Assembly: GCF_042139015.1 (NCBI RefSeq)
Contig: NZ_JBHIKY010000013.1
Location: 1-64,000 of the forward strand
Source: JBHIKY01 sp042139015
GTDB lineage: Bacteria; Bacillota; Bacilli; Bacillales; Marinococcaceae
DNA length: 64,000 bases
Direction: 5' to 3'
Shown: piece after piece, positions 8,285 to 17,671 of the stretch
Numbering within the stretch: the stretch's first letter is position 1
Layout: each line of letters starts with the position of its first letter
Notes under the pieces: generated by a model
Seen by the model: only the letters and a program-made list of their open reading frames with translations
Told to the model about the DNA's origin: nothing
Databases searched by the model: none
Translations under genes and position numbers: made by a program

Positions 8285-9112
8285 TTACAGTTTGCGGGAG
8301 AACAGAGTTCTCATGAAATCGGAGTATTGTGAAAACGCTATTTCCGGCTCTGCTAGGTCCGGCCACCATAATTTTTCCCATTCGAGTGTAAAATAGCCAT
8401 CATAATTATTTGTTCTGAGAAGGGTATAAATTTTTTCCAATGGAACGTCTCCCTCTCCCAATAAACATAGCTGATACCCTCTTTTATTTTCTGGAGCAAT
8501 ATATGAATCTTTCCAATGAGTGTACTTTATCTTCTCACCTAATAACTCCCAGGTTCTTTCCGGAGCTTCTTGCACTGTACGGTAAGGGTGGTGAATATCC
8601 CAAAGAACATACAGAAAGTCTGAATCTAAACGCTCTAAAATTTCGTTGACAAATTCACAATTTGTCCAATCATCATGTGTTTCCAGTAATAAGGTAACTT
8701 GATATTTTTCCGCTAATTGCACGTAATCCTTTAAGTTATCAAGGATTTTACAAGTAGCATCAGCTCTGAGTGTTTTTCCAATTTTACCTCCGAACACTCT
8801 AATATATGGGGTATGGAATTCTTGACATAGCTTTGCATAACTGTGAAACTCTTTTACATGCTTTTCATGCTCCTCTGGAGAAGTTGTAAACAATCGTATT
8901 GAGCTTGAAAAACATGGAATTTCCAATGAAGCCTCCTTAAATTTTTTCTTTGTATACTCCAGATCACTGGTGAATTCCGGAAGATTATAAATGTTAAGCT
9001 CTCCCATATATCCTCTGAAGTCTACGCCATCGAATCCACTCTTCACCGCGTTAGAAATAATCTGATCTAAATTCCATCCTGGACACCCGAGGGTAGTAAA
9101 TGCCAGCTTCAT
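8285..9112 (-). CDS. Sugar phosphate isomerase/epimerase-like TIM-barrel protein
   Basis: A 275-residue xylose-isomerase-like TIM-barrel protein. LLLETHDDW, LWDIHHPYR, YTHWKDSY and FTLEWEKLWWPD carry the Glu, Asp, His and Glu positions that bind the divalent metal in this superfamily. It lies between the kduI terminator and uxuA, and may epimerise a uronic acid or aldonic acid that feeds UxuAB. That is inference from position only. Base composition is a little more AT-rich than the uxu genes. The start has only a moderate Shine-Dalgarno match, but the N-terminus (MKLAFTTLGCPGW) is typical. Confidence 0.87.
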   Translation of the reverse strand: MKLAFTTLGCPGWNLDQIISNAVKSGFDGVDFRGYMGELNIYNLPEFTSDLEYTKKKFKEASLEIPCFSSSIRLFTTSPEEHEKHVKEFHSYAKLCQEFHTPYIRVFGGKIGKTLRADATCKILDNLKDYVQLAEKYQVTLLLETHDDWTNCEFVNEILERLDSDFLYVLWDIHHPYRTVQEAPERTWELLGEKIKYTHWKDSYIAPENKRGYQLCLLGEGDVPLEKIYTLLRTNNYDGYFTLEWEKLWWPDLAEPEIAFSQYSDFMRTLFSRKL

Positions 9113-9152
9113 TTGGCAGCTCCTTTTAAGATTAATTTTTTCCTTTAATTTA

Positions 9153-9180
9153 GAAAAAGACGCCTGGCATCCAGACGCCT
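9153..9180 (-). terminator. Terminator of the kduI operon
   Basis: On the minus strand GGCGTCTGG and CCAGGCGTC pair over nine positions, including three G-U pairs, around a three-base loop; TTTTTC follows. It lies 10-38 bases after the kduI stop and separates the kdu operon from the uxu genes. Confidence 0.75.
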
Positions 9181-9190
9181 TTAATTTTTT

Positions 9191-10024
9191 TTATTTTAAT
9201 TCGTTAATGTTCACCATATCCATGTCAGTGAAAGTATAATTTTCACCCACCATTGCCCATATAAAAGTATAATTCTCCGTTCCAACGCCAGAATGGATAG
9301 ACCACGATGGAGAAAATACGACTTGTTCATTATTCACAACAAGATGCCGTGTTTCTTCAGGTTTGCCCATAAAATGAAAAACTTTTGCCTCCTCAGTCAT
9401 ATCAAAATATAAATATGCTTCCATTCGGCGTTCATGCAAATGAGGAGGCATCGTATTCCACATATTATTAGGAGCAAGCAGCGTCATTCCCATCATTAAT
9501 TGACAGCTTTTAATTCCATTTTCGTGGATATACTGATAAATTGTTCGTTTGTTGGATTCACTATCTGCTCCCATATGATTTGGAGTCGCCTCTTCTAAAG
9601 GAAGCTTTTTTGTTGGATATTCTTTGTGTGCTCCCGCTGAGACAATATAGAATTTGGCCGGGTGATCCTGGTCTTCACTTTTAAATGTTACGTTTTTCTT
9701 ACCCATTCCAATATACAGACAATCACGTTTACCTAAAGGGTATTCTTCTCCATCCACCGTGACTATCCCTTTCCCTTCTGAAATATTTACGACTCCAGCT
9801 TCTCTTCTTTCTAAAAAATACGCAGTTTTTAAAGTCTTCTGATCTTCCAGCCGTAAAGATCTTTCCAATGGAATAATTCCGCCAGTGATCATGCGATCAT
9901 AATGAGAATACACCATCGTAATTTTTCCTTCATTAAATATGTTTTCAGCTAGAAATTCTTCTCTCAATCGTTTAGTATCATATTGTTTCATATCTTTTGG
10001 GTTTACGGAGTACTTGATTTCCAT
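9191..10024 (-). CDS. kduI: 5-dehydro-4-deoxy-D-glucuronate isomerase (KduI)
   Basis: KduI isomerises 5-keto-4-deoxyuronate (DKI), the open-chain form of unsaturated uronate released by polysaccharide lyases, to 3-deoxy-D-glycero-2,5-hexodiulosonate. The 277-residue protein is full length. The zinc ligands appear as PPHLHERRMEAYL (His195, His197, Glu202) and WSIHSG (His244), one position off from the E. coli numbering. The start at 10024 follows AAAGGGGAAA and gives the family N-terminus; the frame is open a little further. It follows kduD by 21 bases, so the two consecutive steps are in one operon. Confidence 0.96.
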   Translation of the reverse strand: MEIKYSVNPKDMKQYDTKRLREEFLAENIFNEGKITMVYSHYDRMITGGIIPLERSLRLEDQKTLKTAYFLERREAGVVNISEGKGIVTVDGEEYPLGKRDCLYIGMGKKNVTFKSEDQDHPAKFYIVSAGAHKEYPTKKLPLEEATPNHMGADSESNKRTIYQYIHENGIKSCQLMMGMTLLAPNNMWNTMPPHLHERRMEAYLYFDMTEEAKVFHFMGKPEETRHLVVNNEQVVFSPSWSIHSGVGTENYTFIWAMVGENYTFTDMDMVNINELK

Positions 10025-10045
10025 GATTAATTTCCCCTTTGCCAA

Positions 10046-10801
10046 TTATGAACTCATCCATCCTCCATCCACACACAAAATATGCCCATTCACGTAAGCA
10101 GAAGCTTCTGACGCGAGAAAAATAACAGCACCATGCATATCCTTTGGTGTACCCCATCTATTCTGAGGAATGCGAGAAGTAATAAATTCGTTTCGTTTCT
10201 CATCCTTACGAAGCGGTTCTGTATTATCTGTTGCCATGTAGCCTGGAGCGATCGCATTTACATTTATTCCTTTATTTGCCCATTCATTCGCAAGCGACTT
10301 TGTTAATCCTGCAACAGCATGCTTACTTGCTGTATACGCAGGTACCTTTAATCCACCTTGAAATGACAGCATAGAGGCAATGTTTATGATTTTGCCATTG
10401 CCATTTTTAATCATATGGCTTCCTACTTCTCTGCTCAGTTGAAACACAGTGTGCTGATTTACTTGAATTACATCCAGCCAGTCATTGTCTGAGAAGTTTT
10501 CTGATTCTTTACGCCTTATAATACCTGCATTGTTTACAAGAATATCTATTCGGCCAGTCACTGCTTCAGCATCAACTGCCAGTTGTGCTGCTGAACCAGC
10601 CTTTGATAAATCAGTGATCAACGAATGAAATACGCCGCCTTCTGCTTCTATTTTTCGTTTGGTATTTGTCAAATCCCTTGTACCTGTGCCGATTATGACA
10701 GCTCCAGCGTTAGATAATGCTGCGGCCATTCCTTGTCCTAATCCGCGGCTGGCGCCTGTTACAAGGGCAGTTTTTCCTTTGAGTGAGAATAAATTAATCA
10801 T
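10046..10801 (-). CDS. kduD: 2-dehydro-3-deoxy-D-gluconate 5-dehydrogenase (KduD)
   Basis: This 251-residue SDR reduces 3-deoxy-D-glycero-2,5-hexodiulosonate, the KduI product, to 2-keto-3-deoxygluconate. Motifs: TGASRGLGQG (15-24), NNAGIIRR (90-97) with the KduD-typical Arg pair, Ser143, and YTASK (Tyr156, Lys160). The C-terminus VNGHILCVDGGWMSS is also characteristic. It lies directly ahead of kduI and after a second SDR gene in the same operon. KDG kinase and KDPG aldolase, needed for the next steps, are not in the window. Confidence 0.95.
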   Translation of the reverse strand: MINLFSLKGKTALVTGASRGLGQGMAAALSNAGAVIIGTGTRDLTNTKRKIEAEGGVFHSLITDLSKAGSAAQLAVDAEAVTGRIDILVNNAGIIRRKESENFSDNDWLDVIQVNQHTVFQLSREVGSHMIKNGNGKIINIASMLSFQGGLKVPAYTASKHAVAGLTKSLANEWANKGINVNAIAPGYMATDNTEPLRKDEKRNEFITSRIPQNRWGTPKDMHGAVIFLASEASAYVNGHILCVDGGWMSS

Positions 10802-10822
10802 GGGAAAGCCCCCTTAAGATAT

Positions 10823-11584
10823 TTATCTCATAAATGCCCCGCCGTTTATCTCAATCGTCTCACCAGTGATGAAGCTTCCCAAATCGGAGACAAAATATAG
10901 TACAGCACCTGCCACGTCCTCCGGCACACCTGCTCTTTGGAGTGGAATACCTTTGACGGCATTTTCTCTGCCTTCTTTTGTGTTAAATGTGTCATGGAAA
11001 GGAGTATTTCCAATAAAACCTGGTGCAACATTATTTACAGAAATAGAATGTGGTGCAAGTTCTTTTGCCAGTCCTTTTGAAAAGGCAATTACGGCAGCTT
11101 TAGAGGCGGAATACGCTGATGCTCCCGGTCCCCCTCCGTTATGAGCAGCCAGTGAAGACATATTGACGATACGTCCGCCGGAACTCTTCATGAAAGGAAT
11201 CATAAATTTAGAAACTAAAAAGGTGCTTGTTACGTTAACGTCGATTACTTTGTGCCACAGTTCTTCGCTCATTTCTTCGACAGAGGACCTCTCTACCATA
11301 TGCCCTGCATTATTTACGAGAATATCTATTCGCTGATTAAAAAAATCAGCTGTTTGTTTTACGAACGTTTCGATTTCCTCTCTCTTTAAAACATCTCCTT
11401 GTACTGCCAGCGACTGCCTGCCCATATTTTTAATCTCATTTACTACTTCCTCTGCTCCTGCAGCGTTTTTACCATAATGAACTACTACATCGGAGCCGGC
11501 TTCAGCGAGCGCAAGTGCTATTCCTCTTCCAATACCTGTCCCGCCTCCTGTTACGAGTGCTTTTTTTCCTTTCAAGTCCAGCAT
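10823..11584 (-). CDS. SDR family oxidoreductase
   Basis: A 253-residue classical short-chain dehydrogenase: TGGGTGIGRG (12-21), NNAG (91-94), Ser144, YSASK (Tyr158, Lys162) and a C-terminal ITGETIEINGGAFM. The substrate cannot be told from these motifs. Being 21 bases upstream of kduD, it may act on the same kind of deoxy-keto-uronate, for example as a reductase of 4-deoxy-5-keto-uronate, or on a sugar released alongside it. The start at 11584 follows GAGAGGAACG and is preferred over the open frame to 11620. Confidence 0.88.
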   Translation of the reverse strand: MLDLKGKKALVTGGGTGIGRGIALALAEAGSDVVVHYGKNAAGAEEVVNEIKNMGRQSLAVQGDVLKREEIETFVKQTADFFNQRIDILVNNAGHMVERSSVEEMSEELWHKVIDVNVTSTFLVSKFMIPFMKSSGGRIVNMSSLAAHNGGGPGASAYSASKAAVIAFSKGLAKELAPHSISVNNVAPGFIGNTPFHDTFNTKEGRENAVKGIPLQRAGVPEDVAGAVLYFVSDLGSFITGETIEINGGAFMR

Positions 11585-11623
11585 AATTAACGTTCCTCTC
11601 TGTTTTTTACTATTTATCAACTG

Positions 11624-12271
11624 CTAAATACTTTCCTTTACATTTCTGATAAAATCTCGATCATCCATTTTTTCAAAAGCTCTCATGGCGAATTTAGTAT
11701 ATAAAAGTGCAGGTACACTTAACCCAAAAAACAACAACAAAATAGGAAAAGAAGAGACCGCAAAATAAAAAGCGAGAGTTCCTGCAGTTAAAACGATAGA
11801 AATATTTGGCATAGTGATCGCGATAAGTACAGCAAGACGGACCTTGTTAAAGGTGGACAGTTCATAATGAGCGGATATCGGAAAAAGGAGAATAGTAGCT
11901 AAAATGTAAATAAGCAAAAGACTTACAAATACACTTCCAGTAATAAATCCAGCAATGTGCTGATAACTTAAAAGCAGTCTAATATCATAATAGATAAAGA
12001 CTCCAATCAGTATCCACACCAAGCCTGGAGCCTGTAACTGCCAAAAAAATAGTTTATAACATTGCCAAAAACAACGAGAAAACTTTACATCTTTATTTTG
12101 TAACCGCTTTCTTATTACAGCAAAAACAGCATAAGTGGAGGGGATCAATCCTAAAACTAACCCTCCGGTCAAAACTCCTGCAAACCACATCATCTGTATT
12201 AAAAATAAAAAATAAATCCAATCAGTTAAAACTGCAAGCCTCCCCTCCAAAGCCGGAACCTCTCTTTCCAA
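11624..12271 (-). CDS. DUF624 family membrane protein (YesL-like)
   Basis: This roughly 215-residue integral membrane protein has about five hydrophobic segments. It carries the DUF624 pattern GLVLGLIPSTYAVFAVIRK followed by the aromatic-rich CFWQCYKLFFWQ. YesL-type proteins accompany oligosaccharide ABC importers of the Lpl/Yes type in Bacillales, but their role is unproven; regulation or assembly of the transporter is suspected. Start choice is open: TTG at 12271 has little Shine-Dalgarno support, while TTG at 12250 follows GAGAGGT by eight bases. It lies between kdgF and the SDR in the kdu operon. Confidence 0.82.
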   Translation of the reverse strand: MEREVPALEGRLAVLTDWIYFLFLIQMMWFAGVLTGGLVLGLIPSTYAVFAVIRKRLQNKDVKFSRCFWQCYKLFFWQLQAPGLVWILIGVFIYYDIRLLLSYQHIAGFITGSVFVSLLLIYILATILLFPISAHYELSTFNKVRLAVLIAITMPNISIVLTAGTLAFYFAVSSFPILLLFFGLSVPALLYTKFAMRAFEKMDDRDFIRNVKESI

Positions 12272-12298
12272 TTAAATTAGATACTTCCATTGTAATTA

Positions 12299-12613
12299 TT
12301 ATTTTAATAAATCCTGCCGTAAAGGAGTAAAGGTGTCTAATAGGATTCCGGGCTCCAACGCAACAGCACCGTGTTCTTCATCTCCTGGAATCACCAGTGT
12401 TTCACCTTCATGGATGATATGTCTTTCACCAGAGATGGTAAATTCAAAACTACCTTTTTTACAGTAAGTCAATTGTTCGTGAGGATGTTTGTGCAGTTTT
12501 CCCTGGGCTCCTTTTTTAAAATGTACTTCCATCATCATCACTTGTTTGCCGGGAGGAAATATTTTTCTTTGTACACCTGGTTCGGCTTTCTCCCATTCTC
12601 CAATCACAGACAT
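12299..12613 (-). CDS. kdgF: KdgF-like cupin, unsaturated uronate cyclisation
   Basis: KdgF helps convert the 4,5-unsaturated uronate monomer made by lyases into the linear 5-keto-4-deoxyuronate that KduI uses. The 104-residue single-domain cupin shows the family stretch HKHPHEQLTY, with likely metal ligands His41, His43, Gln47 and His81 (EEHGAVALE), and ends LLDTFTPLRQDLL as KdgF proteins do. The annotated ATG touches the AAGGAGA site almost directly, so the GTG two codons later may be the true start. It heads the DUF624-SDR-kduD-kduI operon, making a compact unsaturated-uronate pathway. Confidence 0.9.
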   Translation of the reverse strand: MSVIGEWEKAEPGVQRKIFPPGKQVMMMEVHFKKGAQGKLHKHPHEQLTYCKKGSFEFTISGERHIIHEGETLVIPGDEEHGAVALEPGILLDTFTPLRQDLLK

Positions 12614-12745
12614 TCTCCTTTCTTTTCAAGCCTTCTACGTTCTGCACTAATTTTATCAGAAAGAGTTAAATTTCTTTTGGAGTCTTTTTATGTTGATCTT
12701 GTTTTTTTTTAGTTATATTGATGAAGCTGGCAGCGTTTTATTTTT

Positions 12746-14554
12746 TCAAGAAACGCTTTGGTTACTGAGATCTTTTCTTGGTATTTTCATGCGTATTGTT
12801 GTTCCTTCTCCATCGTTTGATAAAACCTCTAATCCGCTGTTTTCATCAAATATCAATTGAATGCGCCGGTTTACATTCCATAAACCGATGCCCATTTTTT
12901 CACTTCTTCTCTCCCCGTCTTTTTCGTTAAGAATACTTTGAATTTCGGCAAGTTTTTCCTGTGAAATTCCAGTTCCATTATCAATTACCTCTACCATTAA
13001 GCAGCTATCTTCCTTCCTCGCCCTGATAGTGATTTCTCCTTCATAGCGTTTTTTTCTAAGTCCGTGGTGAATAGCATTCTCTACAAGCGGCTGGAGGGAA
13101 AGCTTAACGATTTCTTCTTTTTGTAATAGGGAAGGGATGTCAAGATCAATTTGAAATGATTTTTGAAAACGATGTTCTTCTACAATCAAGAAATTCTTTA
13201 CATGGCTTAATTCTTCTTCAAGAGTTACGATTTCTAGATTTCGAACAGAATATCGAAACATTTGAGATAATGCTGAAGCCATTTCAGAAATTTCATCCGC
13301 ATCATTTAAAATTGCGTAACCGTTCATCGTTTCAAGGGTATTATGAAGAAAATGAGGATTAATCTGAGATTGCAGTGCCTGCAGTTCAATATTTTGTTTT
13401 TCATACATAACAGTGTGGTTTTTCACTTCTGCAGCGTACAAATCGTCTACCAGAGCAGACAACCTTTTAATCATTTTATTATAGCTTGAAACAACGCTGC
13501 TTATTTCATCAGTTCCTTTGAGCGGCTTTATTATTTCCCATTCGCCTACTTCCATTTTTTTCATCCCCGTTTGAACTTTTCGCAGTGGCTTAACAATGCT
13601 TTTTGCAAAAACTATAGAAATGAGAAGGGCAATAAGTATGGAAGATCCTATCGCAATGATTGCAGTTTTATTCATTCCTGAAACTGGCTCGTATACCGCT
13701 TCTTTTGGCTTCATCGCTACCAATGTCCAATTGGTGTTAGGGGATCGGTCATAATAAAATAACATCTCCTCCTCTTCCCAATCCGCTGTAAAGGTACCGT
13801 TTGTATTGCTGGAAATATTTTTCTTCAACTGATTATCTAATGGCTTCCCTACCCATTTTTGCTCTGGGTGATAAACAATTCTGTTATATTCATCAAAAAT
13901 CCAGAGAGAGGTGCCGTTCTCGAACTGCGCTATGTTCCAAAGCTGTTCTAAGGCAGATGCATTGATTTCAACACCGAGAATTCCTTTCGGGACGAAAGAA
14001 AATCCGCGCATTCTTCTTGTAATACTTACGACATACTCATTGTTATAGATGCTTTCACTTCCGAGCAGGCTGACTTTACCACTTTCAGGAGTTGTTTCTA
14101 ACAATCTTTCATAAATGTCCTTAGCATAGTAGGAATCTTCATCCTGAAAAAAATTATTCTCTGAGAATACAGCCTGCCCATTTTCTCCAAGTAAATATAT
14201 TAAGTTGATATTTTGATTTCTCAATTCAAAGCTCTTCATCATCTTTTTGATGTCTTTAGTATGGTAGTACTGAGACAGCCTCTCTTCTTCTTCAAGTTCT
14301 AAAAAACTTTTTACTCTATTTTCTGTCAGTATGGGAAGTGTAGCGTATTCTAAATCCTTAACAAATAAGTCTGTTTGATAATTCGCATTTTCTACAATGT
14401 ATTCCAGATTAGCTTCTGATTGATCTTTTATTTCTTTCGTAGTTTGCTGATATATTAACCAGGTTACTAAGGTGATGGATACTAATATGACTATCGTAAA
14501 ATATAATAACAAACGCTGTTGTATGTTTAATCTATACATCCAATTTCTCATCAA
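12746..14554 (-). CDS. Sensor histidine kinase, YesM type
   Basis: A 602-residue membrane sensor kinase. Transmembrane segments lie at about 17-35 and 297-316 and enclose a large extracellular sensing (double Cache-like) domain. A HAMP domain follows (about 317-370), then the His_kinase domain with QINPHFLHNTLE (phospho-acceptor His401) and an ATPase domain with NAIHHGL, DNGTGIS and GIGLWNV. YesM-type kinases control carbohydrate uptake operons in Firmicutes. It overlaps the response regulator gene by four bases and lies divergent to an Lpl-type importer, which is its likely target. The signal is probably an extracellular oligosaccharide or its binding protein. Confidence 0.94.
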   Translation of the reverse strand: MMRNWMYRLNIQQRLLLYFTIVILVSITLVTWLIYQQTTKEIKDQSEANLEYIVENANYQTDLFVKDLEYATLPILTENRVKSFLELEEEERLSQYYHTKDIKKMMKSFELRNQNINLIYLLGENGQAVFSENNFFQDEDSYYAKDIYERLLETTPESGKVSLLGSESIYNNEYVVSITRRMRGFSFVPKGILGVEINASALEQLWNIAQFENGTSLWIFDEYNRIVYHPEQKWVGKPLDNQLKKNISSNTNGTFTADWEEEEMLFYYDRSPNTNWTLVAMKPKEAVYEPVSGMNKTAIIAIGSSILIALLISIVFAKSIVKPLRKVQTGMKKMEVGEWEIIKPLKGTDEISSVVSSYNKMIKRLSALVDDLYAAEVKNHTVMYEKQNIELQALQSQINPHFLHNTLETMNGYAILNDADEISEMASALSQMFRYSVRNLEIVTLEEELSHVKNFLIVEEHRFQKSFQIDLDIPSLLQKEEIVKLSLQPLVENAIHHGLRKKRYEGEITIRARKEDSCLMVEVIDNGTGISQEKLAEIQSILNEKDGERRSEKMGIGLWNVNRRIQLIFDENSGLEVLSNDGEGTTIRMKIPRKDLSNQSVS

Positions 14555-15591
14555 TCCACCCCCATCTTCCTCCGAAAGCTGGAAGGTGTATGGCCTGTAT
14601 ATCTCTTAAAGGTTTTGGTGAAATGCGGATGATCATTTAAGCCTATCATGTATGGTATATCAATCACTTTTATATCCTTTCTCAGCAGCAGTTCCTTTGC
14701 CTTCTCCATGCGCAGTCTAATTCTATATTTCACAAAGGTTTCCCCTGTCTCTTTTTTAAATAACTGACTGAAATAAGAAGCATTTAAACCCAGTTTGTCA
14801 GCTACTTCATCCAATCCTACTTCTTCTTCGATATGTTGATAGACAAACTCTTTTGCCATTTCTATAGGATCCACTTCGTTTCCTTTTCGTTTGTGTTCTA
14901 TCATTTCAATAAGTTCGATACACTTTTGTAGAAAATTAGTATTTGCGTTTTCCCAGGAAGAGCTTGGCAGATTCCATTGAAACGCCTGTAATAATTGACT
15001 TCCTTTATTTTTAATTCGATGAAACAAAATCTCAAGGATATGAGTGAGTATATCGCAATAATAATTATTTGACAGGGACCGATTTATCATGTTTTCCTGC
15101 CATCTTAGAAACTCTATTTTCACGGCTGAACGATCCAACTCCCATATAGAAGATTCGAGAATCTGGAGAATATCCTCTATTTCCCCTGCTCCTATAAAAT
15201 CATTACGTTCTCCATGAAGTCCCTGTACACACCTTTGTACTGTTTCTGCTAGTTTTTTCTTGGTTACTGGTTTTAGTAAATATTCCTTCACCCCATAGGA
15301 AATGGCCTGCTGGGCATATTCGAAGCTGTCATATCCAGAGACAATTACCCATTGAGTAGATGTAATCTTTTCTCTCCACTGATCTATCAACTCAAGTCCA
15401 TTCATTTCTCCTCCTTCAATGTCTGTAAAAATTATGTCGAATTCCATTTCTTCTAAAAAAGGTACTGCATCTTCTGCATATTCCACTTCAGTTATACATT
15501 TGGTTTCAAATCCGTCCACCTGAATATTTTTCATCGACTTTACCAGGCCTTTTCGAACCAGCGGCTCATCCTCCACCACTAAAATTTTCAT
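14551..15591 (-). CDS. Response regulator with AraC output domain, YesN type
   Basis: A 346-residue response regulator. The receiver domain starts KILVVEDEPLVRKG; the phosphorylated aspartate is most likely Asp57 in IFTDIEGGEMNG, and the conserved lysine is in YLLKPVTKKKL. The C-terminal AraC domain has LGLNASYFSQLFKKETGETF and HPHFTKTFKRYTG. It is transcribed with the YesM-like kinase (stop and start overlap) and divergently from the permease gene at 15795. The 200-base gap between them contains two cre-like sites. It is expected to activate the importer-lyase operon. Confidence 0.94.
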   Translation of the reverse strand: MKILVVEDEPLVRKGLVKSMKNIQVDGFETKCITEVEYAEDAVPFLEEMEFDIIFTDIEGGEMNGLELIDQWREKITSTQWVIVSGYDSFEYAQQAISYGVKEYLLKPVTKKKLAETVQRCVQGLHGERNDFIGAGEIEDILQILESSIWELDRSAVKIEFLRWQENMINRSLSNNYYCDILTHILEILFHRIKNKGSQLLQAFQWNLPSSSWENANTNFLQKCIELIEMIEHKRKGNEVDPIEMAKEFVYQHIEEEVGLDEVADKLGLNASYFSQLFKKETGETFVKYRIRLRMEKAKELLLRKDIKVIDIPYMIGLNDHPHFTKTFKRYTGHTPSSFRRKMGVD

Positions 15592-15611
15592 AGCTTCACC
15601 TCCTATTATTA

Positions 15612-15625
15612 TTAAAGCGCTTTCA
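15612..15625. promoter_or_regulatory. cre-like site, one mismatch
   Basis: TTAAAGCGCTTTCA differs from the CcpA consensus TGWAANCGNTNWCA at one position and is nearly symmetrical. It lies 21 bases before the YesN-like gene and 170 bases before the divergent permease gene, so glucose repression of either is plausible. Confidence 0.6.
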
Positions 15626-15736
15626 TGATTTGTTATTATAAACTATTATTTTTATTTAGCAATAAAACATTTTTTCCAGCTCTGTCTTTTTCAAAATCCA
15701 AAAAAAACACAAATATCCCCAAATCCTTTCTATAGA

Positions 15737-15750
15737 TGAAAGCCCTTTCA
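15737..15750. promoter_or_regulatory. Second cre-like site before the permease operon
   Basis: TGAAAGCCCTTTCA matches the cre consensus except for the central CG, which is CC. It lies 45 bases before the permease start. The flanks are perfect TGAAAG/CTTTCA arms, so it may bind CcpA weakly or bind another LacI-family protein. Confidence 0.45.
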
Positions 15751-15794
15751 CAATATAGGATGAAATCATCGCAAAATTAAAAGGAGGGGCAGCA

Positions 15795-16706
15795 ATGAAT
15801 GCGAAACAGACGCTAAAATCCATATGGAAGCTAAAAGCTCTTTATTTAATTGCATTGCCGGGGATAGCTTATTTCGTCATTTTCAAATACATTCCTATTT
15901 TCGGTTCTATTATTGCTTTTAAGGATTACAGTATTTTTCTAGGAACATTAGGAAGTCCTTGGGTAGGATTGGATCACTTTGAGAGGATGATTCAATATCC
16001 AGATTTTCTTCGAATTTTGAAAAATACTCTCCTAATCAATTTTTACGATATTATTTTTGGTTTTTCAGCTCCAATTATATTAGCGCTTATGTTAAATGAA
16101 GTTCGCAAGGTTTTGGCAAAAAGACTTATACAAACAGTGGTTTACATGCCCCATTTCTTATCCTGGGTAATCATCAGCGGTATATTTATCGGTGTATTAT
16201 CCCCTTCCACCGGGTTGGTAAATAACTTTTTAAACTGGTTTGGTTTTGAGTCTACTTATTTCCTAGGGGAAGAAACCTATATACGTTCGATTATAGTTGG
16301 ATCAGGAATGTGGAGAGAGACGGGCTGGGGAACAATTATTTACCTTGCAGCTCTTTCTGGAATAAATCCACAGCTGTATGAGGCAGCTGATATCGACGGA
16401 GCTAACCGCTGGCAGCAGACTTGGAGTATTACTCTACCTACCTTACTGCCAACAATAATGATGTTATTTTTACTTCAAATAGGAAACTTTTTAGATTTTG
16501 GATTTGAGCGTGTCGACGTTTTCCTTAATCCTTTTAACCGGGCAAACGGTGAAATATTTGATACGTATATTTATCAGGCAGGATTACTTCAAAATCAATA
16601 CAGCTATACCACGGCAATTGGCATCTTCAAATCAGTAGTCGGGCTGACTTTATTGATGGGAGCTAATTTTATCAGCCGCAAAGCAACGGGAAATAGTCTA
16701 TATTAG
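15795..16706 (+). CDS. Oligosaccharide ABC transporter permease, LplB type
   Basis: A 303-residue inner-membrane permease with six predicted membrane spans. The EAA loop reads LYEAADIDGANRWQQTWSITLP, the contact site for the ATPase. The N-terminus (LIALPGIAYFVIFKYIPIFG) and the ending ISRKATGNSLY are typical of the LplB/YtcP group that imports uronate-containing oligosaccharides. AAAGGAGGGGCAGC precedes the ATG. It is the first gene of the importer-lyase operon. No ATPase gene is present; Bacillus importers of this class use a shared ATPase (MsmX) encoded elsewhere. Confidence 0.93.
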   Translation: MNAKQTLKSIWKLKALYLIALPGIAYFVIFKYIPIFGSIIAFKDYSIFLGTLGSPWVGLDHFERMIQYPDFLRILKNTLLINFYDIIFGFSAPIILALMLNEVRKVLAKRLIQTVVYMPHFLSWVIISGIFIGVLSPSTGLVNNFLNWFGFESTYFLGEETYIRSIIVGSGMWRETGWGTIIYLAALSGINPQLYEAADIDGANRWQQTWSITLPTLLPTIMMLFLLQIGNFLDFGFERVDVFLNPFNRANGEIFDTYIYQAGLLQNQYSYTTAIGIFKSVVGLTLLMGANFISRKATGNSLY

Positions 16707-16720
16707 AAAGGGTGGAGTGC

Positions 16721-17602
16721 ATGGCTATTAAAATCAGCCGGGGCAGAAAAATATTTTTATTTTCCAATCTTACACTGCTTATTGTTGTATCTTGTATTAT
16801 GATCTTTCCATTCATCCACGTTATTGCACAATCCTTCAGTAGTTCAAGCGCTATTGATCAAGGAAGGGTCAGTTTTCTCCCAGTAGAATTCACCCTCGAT
16901 AATTACAGCTTTGTTTTTCAAGATGCGAGCATCTGGCGATCTTTTGGGATAACTATTTTTATTACAGTGTTTGGAACGTTATTTAATTTATTGGCAACCG
17001 CATCCCTTGCTTATCCTTTATCCAGAAGTGAATTACTAGGCAGAAAATTTTTATTGCTGATGGTTCTTTTCACCATGATTTTTTCTGCTCCGTTAATTCC
17101 AACCTATCTGGTTGTACAGAACTTAGGATTGACGAATACTATTTGGGCCCTGATTTTCCCTACGGCCATTAGTGCTTTCAATATGTTTGTGATGCGTTCC
17201 TTTTTTATGAAGATTCCTAAGGAACTGATTGAAGCAAGCCGGATAGATGGAATGGGTGAACTCCGTATTTTATTTCAAATCGTTCTTCCGCTTTCAAAAC
17301 CTGCGATGGCAACCCTCGGTATTTTTTATGCGGTATTTCACTGGAACACCTATTTCCAGGCATTAATGTTCATCGAAGACAGGAGCCTGTACCCTTTACA
17401 GATTAAATTGCGTGAAATGATTATCGATGAAAATTTCACCTCAGACCCTACTTCGGATTTTTACTCGTCTATGCTTTCAAGTTCACCGGAAGGTATCAAA
17501 ATGGCAACCATAATCGTTGCAACAGTGCCTATCCTTCTTATATATCCTTTTCTTCAGCGATACTTTGTAAAAGGATTTATGCTTGGGAGCTTAAAGGACT
17601 AA
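16721..17602 (+). CDS. Oligosaccharide ABC transporter permease, LplC type
   Basis: The second permease of the importer has about 293 residues and six membrane spans. Its EAA loop is ELIEASRIDGMGELRILFQI and its ending LQRYFVKGFMLGSLKD is typical of the LplC group. A GTG-led frame begins nine bases earlier, but ATG at 16721 follows GGGTGGAG by four bases and is the likely start. It follows the first permease gene after 14 bases. With the lipoprotein at 17719 it forms the membrane part of an importer that I infer takes up lyase-generated oligosaccharides. Confidence 0.92.
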   Translation: MAIKISRGRKIFLFSNLTLLIVVSCIMIFPFIHVIAQSFSSSSAIDQGRVSFLPVEFTLDNYSFVFQDASIWRSFGITIFITVFGTLFNLLATASLAYPLSRSELLGRKFLLLMVLFTMIFSAPLIPTYLVVQNLGLTNTIWALIFPTAISAFNMFVMRSFFMKIPKELIEASRIDGMGELRILFQIVLPLSKPAMATLGIFYAVFHWNTYFQALMFIEDRSLYPLQIKLREMIIDENFTSDPTSDFYSSMLSSSPEGIKMATIIVATVPILLIYPFLQRYFVKGFMLGSLKD

Positions 17603-17671
17603 ACTAAAAAATTCACAATTTTACCTAAAAAGAAGCTAATCAATATTTTCATAATTTCTGATAGATTAACT